A stretch of 64,000 nucleotides of DNA, taken from contig CAJNOJ010000003.1 of NCBI GenBank assembly GCA_905250025.1, positions 248,001-312,000 of the forward strand. Reading direction: 5' to 3'. The DNA comes from Adineta ricciae (lineage: Eukaryota; Rotifera; Eurotatoria; Adinetida; Adinetidae). The notes below the pieces were generated by a model. The model saw only the letters and a program-made list of their open reading frames with translations. It did no database searches and was not told the DNA's origin. Position numbers and translations under genes: made by a program. Positions 23,830-34,011 of the stretch are shown here, piece by piece (positions within the stretch are counted from its first letter, which is position 1; every line of letters begins with the position of its first letter).

Positions 23830-26800
23830 TCATAATTTGCACTTGTTTGCGATGCATTTCCAAACGTAGACTGTTGGTAAAGATATGTGTGTAACATTGC
23901 TTTGCAGTTTTTCTTTAACTAAATCAATTTGTTTGAATGTATCGTCCTTTTCACCCACACAGTGTGTTATACGAGATAATTGCGTGTCATCGTTAACATC
24001 TTTCGAAGATAAAACTCTTCCACCATACGCTTCAATGTGCCGTTTTAACTTATTATATTCATCCAGAGGTAATGTTGATGATAGATAAATAAGCTGATTA
24101 ACAAATAGATTGGGAAAACGAACTTTCAGTAAACTATTCGGTGCAGATTTGCGCAGAATTTTAGTTCCACTTGGTTTAACATCCGTATCTGCGTCATCAT
24201 CGGAGTCGATCTCGAGAAGTTTACGTTTGGTTGGCGAAGATTTCGTCGAAGATGAACTATTGTTCGTATCACCGAAGTGAAACTACAAGCGAGAGACATG
24301 GTGAAGGATCTTCATACGAATTTTAATACATACAACATTTTCCTCATCTTCGTCGTCATCATTGTTGTTGTTTTCCTTTTTCGATGGTTTGGATTTTTCG
24401 AAAAGTTCTGTTAAATATTGCAGGTTGGTAGCTTCTTTCCATGTTTTGTCTTCGCGTACTTTTGTTACGCGAGGAAAACGAATGGATATTCCGTTTGCAG
24501 TGTGTTGCTTTGACTTGGAAAATTCAGCACCCTAAAAAGAAAGGAAAAGATTGATCGAATCGAGATGGAAGATGTCCAATACAGTTATTTCCCACACGGG
24601 TGACTTTTTCGGATCAATGACAATAAAATCTGGAACAAGCTCCCGGCTAATATTGCACCATTTCGGAACTTGATTGGGATTTTTCGAGATTTTCGTCATA
24701 GTCGGTTTGAAATCACCCTGAAGTTTTTCCAATGTGGCATCATCAAAACCATTTCCACATTTTGCTCTAGAAAGATTCAACACATTCACGTTTGACCGGA
24801 AAATTTCCATTGCTTACACAGTGTACCATCGATCGTTTTCCGGGTCATGACAACCAAGTAGAAAAACGCTCATCAAACCCCCTTTCTTGCCTGTACCATA
24901 ATAGGCACCCAGTACAACTAGGTCAGCTGTATCAGCCATTGTACCTTCCATCAGATAATCCTTTTTTACTTTGAGCCAATGACGTTTATTTGGCTCATAG
25001 GCTCCATCAGGATTCTAATATTCAAAAACTAGGTCATTCGATTCATTGATGCACATCGGTAACATACTTTAAGGACTAAACCTTCAAGTCCTTCGGCAAT
25101 GGTGAAATTAATCAAATGTTTCAAATCAATTTTCTTATTGATCGTCTTCAGATCCGAAAGAACAATGTGATTCTCAATAGGTGTCATGTGATGAACCAAA
25201 ATTTCTCGTCGCTCTTTCAATGTTTTATCTGCAACAACGAAGCAGAGCCATATCATTCATTCAAGTATCAGCTTACACTTACGTAAAAGACTCTCTCCAT
25301 TGTAATACAAACAGTCAAAGATGAAAAATGCTTCGTTTGCTTCAGAAAATTCTTTCTTTTTATGTACACCGAGCGTTCCAAATGGCAACGGTTTTTTCGT
25401 CCTAAAACTCAGTTACATATAAAGCGCATTTCTCAGAAAGCGAACTTACTTTCTGTCGACTAGGAGAATTTCGCCATCAAGTATCATTGATTCACCTTTT
25501 GGAAAGGCTTGTACAACGTATTGGCTGAGTTGATGGATTTTATGTTCAGTGACTGGTTTTAAACTTCGAGAGAAGAATTTAAATTGATTAGTTTTATCCT
25601 TATGCAATTGTAAACGTTCGCCATCGTATTTGATTTCCGCATAGAAACCTTTCGGGCAACGTTTGAATGCAAAATCAACCGATTTGCACGGTTCAGCTAA
25701 CATTGGATGGACTGAAAAGATCGGTTTTCTCAATTGAAAGTCGAAAAAAAATCTTTAAGAACTGCCTACCTGGAGTCATCAGTTCAATTCGAATTGATAA
25801 TTTCTTACTTAGCTGTGTTCCGTTCTGCACGGAAGTTTTATGTTCTAAATAACGTTTGATAAACGATTTCAAATCATTTGTCGCTTGAAAACTTTCGTAA
25901 GCATTCGAACCAAGACTTTCAATGATATGTTTCGGTCCGGCGTTGATTTTCTAAACGAGATTTCACTGGTTTTTTGTTCGAGAAGAATACTAGGTTCGTA
26001 CGAGATCTTTTTGAACAAGGCGAATGAACATACGTAAATCATTGACTGTGCATTTTTCAGTTATTTTACGTAATAATTGAATTTGATCTTGCTCACGTGT
26101 TACTTGACCTAGTTCATGTAGGTAATGATCAACGTCATAATTGGATAAGACGGTTTTTGGAGGCGGTTTTACATGTGTCGTTGTGGAATAAAATTCGGCA
26201 ATTGTCTCTGCCACATCTAGTTCAAAGATAGACAAAAGTGTATTTTCCTTAAAAACAAATAAGTAATAATCTAATCGTACCACCACATTCTTCACATTTT
26301 TGAATCATTGCTGTTGCATTTTCGTGAAAAATGACAGAAAAATGCTTGCATAATTGTTTGGCTTTTAAATTATAAATAATCGACTTATAGCCTTTACTTG
26401 GAAGAAGAAGATGGAAAAGAAGACTCAAATTGCCTAGAACGAAGACCTTTCTGATGGATTTGATACTACCAACTAGATGTTGTACCTTTAAAGCTTTCTC
26501 CATCAGTTCCATAGGTAATAAATTGTTCTACAATCGACGTTTTAGCTAGATGTCCATTTGTCTCAGCGATTTTCGTACAAAGTGCACGGAATTGTCGAAA
26601 AGCATTGTCTGGATGTTTAGGATCATCATTTGCCGGTACATGAACTCCATCTGTTGTAGTTTCTCTCTTCTTTTCTGTATTGTCATCGTCTTCATCAACA
26701 ATATCAATGTCATTATTATCAATGGTTGATTCGTCATCATCATCAGCATTGATTTTGATCGGTGCTGCTGTTGTTTTCGGGACTGGCGCTGGTGTTTTCT

Positions 26801-27164
26801 TGGTTGGTGTAGTTGCTGACTTAGCCAGTTTCTTCGTTGGTGATTTACCTGATGCTTTACCGGCTCTTGCTGCTTGCGTCTGTTTGATCTGCTCGAGAAT
26901 AATCTCTCGATCAGCAGGACTGATATTCGACCAGCCATCGAGATCTGTTGAACTATCAATAATCTTCGTTGTTGCACGAGCGTTGAGAAATGTTTCGAAT
27001 ATGCAAGGAACATGATGGTAAACTTTCATTGTATCACCTTCAGAGAATGGACTGGGTGTAATCTTTGCGATACGTAGTTCACCTTTGGCAATCTTTGCTT
27101 TACATTTCTTACAACCAGATGTACCTAGTTTGGCATAGTCAATAGAAAACCGATTGTCTGCCAT
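23830..27164 (-). CDS. LIG3: DNA ligase III (ATP-dependent), copy 1
   Basis: This enzyme seals DNA nicks in base-excision and single-strand-break repair and in alternative end joining. Exons read leftward from ATG 27164. First is a zf-PARP nick-sensing finger (C18, C21, H50, C54), then an Asp/Ser-rich linker with Lys/Pro/Thr repeats, the ligase N-terminal domain, the adenylation domain with catalytic lysine in EIKYDGERLQ (near 25630), SMILDGEILL and EGLEGLVLK, the OB-fold part with KKDYL and PDFIVIDPKK, and a C-terminal BRCT domain ending WKCIANKCKL before TGA at 23830-23832. The intron in the N-terminal domain removes an apparent in-frame extension at 26249-26290. An in-frame TAA about 45 nt upstream, with no ATG between, means no mitochondrial leader is joined directly; a leader on a separate 5' exon is possible. 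Confidence 0.94.
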
Positions 27165-27524
27165 GTCAATAGAAGAGATGAATTCAATTACAATCTGAAA
27201 TGAACTTTATTTGTATACAAAACGAAAAAAATATTTATAGGATGACAATGATTTGTAATAAATATGAGAGAGCGCCAGAGGCTAAACATTATCCTCTTCA
27301 TTCCAACAGAGAGAATATTGAAACACAACATCATGCATCGACTTTATTCATTCAAATAGAAACACGTAAAATAGTATTGGACTAAAAGTAAAAATATGTT
27401 TGTCCTCTTTGTAGATGTAGAAATAATTCAATGGGATTGAAACAAAAATTTACTAAACATGACTTAGATCATCTTACTGGTATCATCGGTCATTATCGAA
27501 TTCTCAACTAATTGCTCGTTCACT
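27165..27524. promoter_or_regulatory. LIG3: Upstream region of DNA ligase III
   Basis: This 360-bp gap separates the DNA ligase III start from the 3' end of the unrecognised 321-aa gene on the same strand. It should hold the ligase promoter and 5' UTR. A TTTCAG just upstream of the ATG resembles a splice acceptor, so a noncoding or alternative first exon is possible. Nothing else was recognised. Confidence 0.4.
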
Positions 27525-28849
27525 TTATATTCTAGATAAATAAAGAAAAAACATTCGATATTCATCCACAATTTCGTGTCTTACTGTGGAGTGAGGTGTT
27601 CCGTAACAACAACCGGCTTTGTGTACTGACATTGCTCTCCTTAGTTGTTCCGATTCACGACGACGATGATGACCTCGTTTCAAATGAACTTGGTTCTTGA
27701 TCTTTTTCGTTGGCTCTCGAGTTTGTTTACACAATCTTGTTTTAAATAACGAAGAACGACTCGAAGATGTACAGGACGAACTCGATAGCGAACGATCAAG
27801 TAGACCTTCGTACTATAAATAGAGAAGCATTAGGCAGTGGATATTTTAAATAACAGTTTAAATGAATTTGAACATATCATGTATAGATACAACTCAGCAT
27901 GAAGAACTCTCGTACACGGAACAACATCCTTTCAGGATAAACTTAGAAACGCTTTCTTGTGACGGAAATTGAAATTTTCGGTTCGATAAACGCCGTTTTG
28001 CATCATTCAAACAAAGAAAATCATTGTGGCCTATGAAACAATCAATTACTCACAGTAGTGACATACCTCGCACTGTTCCTGCTTACAGATGTTGATATTA
28101 TCTGAATATTGTTGCTTTTTGACTATTGCAGTTAAGATTTTCTTCATAACACGTTCAAGTATATGACTAACGTTCATCGATCCGGATGAAATCGATACTG
28201 GTCGATGAGAGATTATGCTAGGAGCAGCATTACGTTGAGATTCGAGTTCTTCCATCATTCGTAGATGAGCCATTTGTTTAACTAACTTAGCAATATGTCT
28301 ATCACATATCGACGAATTCGTTTGTTCGACGACTGGACCGGGAGAACCATTCGATGATGATGGAGATGCATAAATAGAATTTGTGTAGTTGAATCGAAAC
28401 AAATCTTCCGGATAATAAGTTGAGAACAAGTATGATGAACTAAAAGGAAATTATCTCAGGAAAAGTCGTTGATATTTGCATTATTTTACTATAGATTTGA
28501 ATTGATTTCCTCTAGAGAATTGAATTTCTTGTTAAATTCATCAATATGAGCAAATTGTGCATCTGACGTATACATTTGTCGATTGACACAAAATGAACAT
28601 ATTTCATTTGGATTGAAATCAACTGGAGTTTGTTTTTCTAAAAATATTCCATAGATATCTTATTTGTCCACATAAATAGCTGCTTTTCCTACCATCTAAT
28701 TTATAAAATACATTGATATCACACTCGTAATGGTATTTTGATACTGTTTCCAGACCAACTTGAAGCAAAACATTTCCCGTCCATTTACGAAATTCTTTTC
28801 GAAGGAATTTTCGATCCTGTTGGCATTGACTGGAGTAACATTCTGACAT
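27525..28849 (-). CDS. Unrecognised 321-aa spliced gene
   Basis: I assembled four exons from splice signals: 28693-28849, 28490-28637, 28067-28439 and 27525-27812 (reading leftward). The phases fit and total 966 nt including TAA. The product starts MSECYSSQCQQ, has a cysteine pair (ICSFCVNRQ) early in exon 2, a Ser/Pro/Gly stretch, a helical middle (HIAKLVKQMAHLRMMEELE), a Ser-rich segment and a very basic tail (KRGHHRRRESEQLRR). No signal peptide or membrane helix is visible. I do not recognise the family. The basic tail and lack of targeting signals suggest an intracellular, possibly nucleic-acid- or cytoskeleton-associated protein, but that is a guess. Introns are about 50-56 nt, except the third at about 254 nt. 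Confidence 0.65.
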
Positions 28850-30189
28850 CTAGACAATTTCACTATTAACGTAATATGAATGGTAAATTCCAGTAAAGAA
28901 TAGAAAGACAACGCATTCTACAGTATCTCTCTCCTCTCACGAATACACACAAAAAACGTTATTTCCGCCAATCGATAATCGACCCAAGCATGTATACGAA
29001 TACTCGTTTCAAATTCAAATCATTTGAAAAATGCACAGATGGCGTAAGATGGCTTCTCTACCTGCATTCTCGGCTTAAACGAACGGATATAGCTCGTTCT
29101 ATTTCAAATCTATTTGCATAATAACTAACGAGATAGATCTGTGAAAAGACTGCGAACTTTTACAAAAATAAACTTCTACAAAAAAAAGAGGGAAAATAAT
29201 GGTAAATTTTAGTTACTATCATTGTTTCCAGTCCTTTCTCGATTTCATTGAATCTACCATCTAGTATTAAAAGATTTGATTAATTTAAAAGCACTTTAGA
29301 TATGTTCCTTCCCATAGAATCTAATTATCATTGTCTACAACATTTATCATAAAAATGGAACCCATATTCCTTCTTGTCATTTATAAAAGCTTCTGAAGAC
29401 TATATTTCCGTGCTGAAAGAGGTTTTTCTTTTCTTTCACAAGGTAAAGAGATATTTTCCACAAAATCCGTCTCGTGACGTTAATAATAGTACATAATAAA
29501 TCGAACTAGTTATTCATTAGATGCAACGTATACTAACCTATAATCTAGGTCAAAGCCTTTAATGACTTCTAGGAGATATATGAATCAAAATAATCTACTT
29601 ACTAGTTATTAGACCCATCGGTTGTCAGCTCGTATGTTCAATTTATTGATCGATCCAGTGATATTGTGGAATTTTCTTGCTATATAGGATGGGAACAGAC
29701 GGTTATTACACATGAATTGTGCAAGAACACATTTTGAAAAGCCATTTTTGTTTGTGTCAACCATGGCAACACTGATTAATGAAAAGGAATCATTAATACT
29801 GACGGGAAAGATTCGAGCAATATGGCTGGGAATTTAAAGATGTTGATGAGAATATTTTTGGTGATTTGAATATTGCTCGCGATAAGAAGTCTAGTAGCGC
29901 TACAGAACTTCGAGGATTTTCCAAGCACTGATTGGTTAACTTCTTATCGCGAAAAAAGATGGAAGGTGTGTCATGTAGGTTTTACCTAGTGCATTCGTTT
30001 GGTTTTCATCTATTGCCCATCGATGTTTACATTTCCTCTCTTTGCCATTTCTTATCTCTAAACCTTTATAGAGAGTTCGTTTTTCAAGGACATTCGGTGG
30101 CGAGATAGTGTGGATGAAAGCAGATTGTTTTACTTTTGTTTTCTTATTCGTCTAGATCTACAGCGATTTCAAACGTCGTTAACACAAAA
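28850..30189. other. Intergenic region before ALDH6A1
   Basis: This 1.3-kb divergent spacer lies between the unrecognised minus-strand gene and ALDH6A1. It is AT-rich and no supported gene was seen. It contains the inverted repeat at 29877-29952. The last few hundred bases should hold the ALDH6A1 promoter. Confidence 0.6.
29877..29952. repeat. 14-bp perfect inverted repeat flanking a small palindrome
   Basis: TCGCGATAAGAAGT at 29877-29890 is the exact reverse complement of ACTTCTTATCGCGA at 29939-29952. Between the arms sits GTAGCGCTAC, a perfect 10-bp palindrome (29895-29904). The whole can fold as a stem with an inner hairpin. It may be a solo terminal structure of a small element, a transcribed hairpin or a binding site; there is no second copy in the window to decide. 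Confidence 0.6.
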
Positions 30190-32518
30190 ATGATTGGTTT
30201 TAGTTCTCGATGTAATTCCGCACTCCACACTGTCGGTGCAAAAAATCTTGCAGTAAGAAGATGATTAATGGCGAGTGAAAATAAGATCTTATACGAACGA
30301 ATTTTTAGGCTTCAACATGGCTTCGATGTGCTAGTTCGTCATCGAAACCTGTAAGTTTATTTTGATAAGCAAAAAACATTCGACAAATCGATTTTCATAG
30401 CCAACAATAAAGAATTGGATTAATGGAAGAGCTGTCGAATCGAAAGCAAAAGATTGGATTGAACTCACTAATCCAGTAGGTAGCTATGCATTGAAAGCAG
30501 CCGATTCTAGTTTACATTTCTAACTAGGCCACGAATGAAGTCATTGGTTTAGTACCAAAGAGTACTCAAGCTGAAATGAACGAAGCTGTTGAAAGTTGCA
30601 AACAAGCATTCCGTACATGGTCAAAGACAACTATACTTCAACGACAACAAATTATGTTTCGCTACCAAGATCTCATTAAAAAGAATATGGTTGGTATCTT
30701 TGTCAACAGGACTCTATGCGTATGAATGTGATGTTTTTCTAGCGAAGAATTGCTGAAAATATTTCTCTCGAACAAGGAAAAACCGTTGCTGATGCTGAAG
30801 GTTCAACATTACGTGGTTTACAAGTGGTAGAATCGTGTTGTTCAGTAACATTTTTACAAACCGGTGATACAATGCATAGCGTTGCTAAAGATATGGATAT
30901 TCATAGTTATCGAGTACCATTAGGTGTTACAGCGGGGTTAGTCAGATTGCGATTTTGATAGATGAGAAAGCAAAAACAAGAGTTTATCCTTTAGTATTGC
31001 ACCTTTCAACTTTCCCGCAATGATTCCACTTTGGGTGAGTTATCCAGACGTGCAAATTTCCCTGCCTATTCATTGAGAATTTTCACTTCTATGTAGATGT
31101 TCCCGGTAGCTGCTGTTTGTGGTAATACAATGTTAATGAAACCAGTAAGTTCATTGCTAACAGAAAACAATATGCTGTAAATTTCATGATTCATTGATTA
31201 GTCCGAACAAGATCCCGGTGCATGCATGATGCTTGTTGAACTAGCAAAAGAAGCTGGTTTACCGGATGGTGTAGTTAATTGCATTCATGGTCAACATGAA
31301 GGTAAAGAAAAGACTCTCTTAATATTCACTTAAATTTATTCGATCGATCTTGCAGCTGTTACATTCATTTGTGATCATCCTGATATCCGTGCTATATCAT
31401 TTGTTGGTTCTGACACAGCTGTAAGAATCATTTTCGCGCGATCAAAGTTTTTCATCATCGAAAATGTATTTCTATAGGGTAACTATATTTATGAAAGAGG
31501 CTCAAAAAATGGTAAACGTGTTCAATGCAATATGGTATAAAAAATAAAATATCTTGGCCGAAGTAGAATGTCTCTATTTGATTTCAGGGTGCGAAAAATC
31601 ATGGTGTTATTATGCCTGATGCTAACAAAGAACAAGCATTGAATCAACTTGTTGGTGCAGCCTTCGGTGCTGCTGGTCAACGATGCATGGCTTTATCTAC
31701 AGCTATATTTGTTGGTAAAGCACGTGAATGGATTCCTGAATTTGTTGAAAAAGCGAAAAAATTACGCGTTAGTGCTGGTCACGAACCGACAGCTGATTTA
31801 GGACCTCTGATATCGAAGAAAGCCAAAGAACGTGTCCTCGATTTAGTCGAGTCTGGTGTTAACGAAGGTGCAAAATTGATTTTAGATGGACGTAATGTCA
31901 AAGTTCCCGGTTATGAAAATGGCAATTTCGTTGGACCAACAATTCTCCACGAAGTTACAGTAAATATCGATTTGAAAACATCGTCTCGTCAATGTTCTTT
32001 TGTCCCTTTAAGCCAAAAATGAAATGCTACAAAGAAGAAATCTTCGGTCCCGTACTTGTTTCGATGTCTGTCGACACCTTAGACGATGCCATCAAAGTTA
32101 TCAACGAGAATCCATACGGTAATGGTACAGCTATTTTTACAACCAACGGAGCTACTGCAAGAAAGTTTACTCAAGAAATTGATGTTGGACAAGTACATGA
32201 AATTCTTCGATGAACTAATTAAACATCTAAAAAATGTGTTTTATTTCATCTAGATCGGAGTCAATGTTCCAATTCCAGTTCCACTTCCAATGTTTTCCTT
32301 CACTGGGTCTCGTGGGTCGTTCCGTGGTGATACAAATTTCTATGGACGCAACGTAAGAAACTGAAAAGATCTTTTCTCGCTTGCTAAACTATTCTGTTTG
32401 TTTGTTTGTTTGTTAGGGTATGAACTTTTATACACAATTGAAAACAGTGACTTCACAATGGCGACAGGAAGATGCCACGCCCATGGACGTTCAAATGGCA
32501 ATGCCAACAATGTCATAA
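30190..32518 (+). CDS. ALDH6A1: Methylmalonate-semialdehyde dehydrogenase (acylating), mitochondrial
   Basis: This mitochondrial enzyme converts malonate and methylmalonate semialdehydes to acetyl- or propionyl-CoA in valine and pyrimidine breakdown, using NAD and CoA. The ATG at 30190 begins a Ser/Arg/Ala-containing leader spread over the first two exons, fitting a mitochondrial presequence. Then come WINGRAVES, the NAD-binding region with [10 protein letters not shown] and FVGSDTAG, the catalytic-cysteine motif GQRCMALST (31675-31701), [35 protein letters not shown] and [19 protein letters not shown]. It ends with MPTMS and TAA at 32516-32518. About a dozen exons have short introns. Open frames that run past exon ends are explained by introns at about 31961-32009 and 32190-32253. 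It is single in this window. Confidence 0.95.
32395..32416. repeat. TTTG microsatellite forming the 3' end of the last ALDH6A1 intron
   Basis: TTTG units run directly up to the splice acceptor of the last exon and so make up its pyrimidine-rich tract. Length changes here could affect splicing; that is inference. Confidence 0.7.
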
Positions 32519-33289
32519 GACAACAATAACAACAACAACAACAACAATATAAAATCCGAGCATTCTTTTCCCATAACTATTTGTAAACGATCCTAGTGCA
32601 GTTTTCGTTGTTTGGTTTACATGATAAAGAGAATGCGAAAAACACAATTTGAATTCTACTGCTTTTCAAAATATGCCATTGAGTGATTGTAACACCTTGC
32701 ATTCATCACAGTGGGAGAACATACAGATATTCTATTTATAAAATGCTGTCTGCTCAATGTTGATAATGACCTGTAAGTCTGAAATAGAATGATTATTCTC
32801 AGACAGGCGAATAACGAATATTATCCAAAAATAGAACAAAACGATCAGCATTAGTCTTGAACTAATGTGATTCATTCACATAAGATGCAGCTGTTATAGT
32901 ATCAGCTGCGCGTCCTTTTTCTCTCTAAAATCCAAATCGGTATACTTAAAAATGACACTAATGTTAAACAGTTCGCATTATCTTCGTCAGATTCAAGTAA
33001 GACAATTATGTGAACAAATGAACACAACATCTAGCGTTAAAAATGAGAGTTTATATGAAGTAATATTTGTTGGAACGACGCAATGTACAGTCAAGATACA
33101 ATACAACATGTTAAGGTTTTTCTCTCCAGTTCTAATGTAAAAATGTGTGAAAGTGAAGATAAACAGCATGAAGGAAAGAAAAGAAAGGACTCATTATATG
33201 TGTAATGCAGTCTTAATGCACGATAACATAAAGATATAACCGACTATGATTAAATAAATGATGAAAGTCAATAGAGTTTTATATAACAT
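32519..33289. other. 3' UTR and spacer between ALDH6A1 and a convergent small gene
   Basis: A CAA microsatellite (about 32520-32547) follows the ALDH6A1 stop directly. An open frame at 32952-33140 has no recognisable features and I do not call it. No other gene was seen. Confidence 0.6.
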
Positions 33290-33566
33290 TCATTTATGTG
33301 CATGTTGACGATTCTTTTCATTATTGACCATCGCTGTAACAATCTTTCGCGTATCGCCACCGGCATCATAACGTTGTGAATTGATGGCAACTTCTACTTT
33401 ACTACGTTGTTTACCGCCACTACGAAAACATATTGTTAAAAAGATAAACTCTTCAAGAATATTTTATTTACCTTCCAGCATGAAAATACTTTTCGTATTG
33501 TTCATACGTATCCTCTGCGTTTTGCTCAGCTAATTCACTAGCCGAAATTGAGTTTGTCGCTGACAT
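33290..33566 (-). CDS. Unrecognised 74-aa two-exon gene
   Basis: Exon 1 is 33472-33566 and exon 2 is 33290-33419, joined over a 52-nt intron with GT and AG ends. The total of 225 nt encodes 74 residues and a stop. The product is hydrophilic and charged: an acidic N-terminal part (SELAEQNAEDTYEQYEKYF), a glycine hinge (GSGGKQRSK) and a basic, Asn/His-rich C-terminus. No signal peptide or membrane segment is visible. I do not recognise the family. The intact splice phase and good donor and acceptor argue that it is real. Each exon alone is too short to stand out as an ORF. Confidence 0.62.
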
Positions 33567-34011
33567 AATCAAAATTATCTAAAAATAGCAACCGATCATG
33601 TTAGATTGTGTCAAAATTCAATTCGAAGTGTGCATTACGAACAGACGCAATATCAAAATGAAAAAGTGCTCTCCATATGATAGTGTACCCCCGACAAAAA
33701 CGAACGCAAAAAGACATTAGTCAATAGCTTGCATGTTTTATTATCGTCGTCATTTCTTTCTATCTATCTATATGTCGACGACCAGGGAAGAGAACACAGC
33801 TGCGCTACTTTAAACTATTTCGCTTACTGATGGCAGTAGCGGTAGTAGGGATCTTTTTCCATACGATGTCGCTTTCAAACGGAGACGAATGACAATATAC
33901 TTAGAATTCGAACATGAACTACAACTTACACTAGATTCCATTTTGATCTCTTTTTCTTACTGGCGTAGTTCATATACGTCGTCTGTCTTATAGTAACTCA
34001 AATCACGGCTT
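33567..34011. promoter_or_regulatory. Divergent spacer between the 74-aa gene and the CNBD gene
   Basis: These 445 bp lie between two divergently transcribed genes and should hold both promoters. A TCTA-type run occurs near 33761-33772. No specific site is recognised. Confidence 0.4.

Larger units (their letters stand above)
1..27053. repeat. Copy 1 of a ~27-kb direct duplication (allelic-type block)
   Basis: This stretch aligns colinearly and in the same orientation with 37130-64000. Gene order, strands and exon structure are the same. The offset falls from 37129 at the left end to 36947 at the right end, so copy 2 is about 180 bp shorter overall, largely because of an internal deletion in the foldback element near 54000. 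Exons differ by a few percent and introns and intergenic DNA by more. The copy continues beyond the window start. It could be one of two homologous haplotypes or a true segmental duplication; the sequence alone cannot say which. Confidence 0.95.

Noticed and set aside
26680..27015. Ser/Val-rich plus-strand frame opposite DNA ligase III
   Set aside because: It is an antisense shadow of the Asp/Thr/Lys-rich linker of the ligase; the sense strand has clear homology.
32952..33140. 62-residue plus-strand frame after ALDH6A1
   Set aside because: No motif, no splice partner and no duplicate to test conservation; likely chance in AT-rich spacer.
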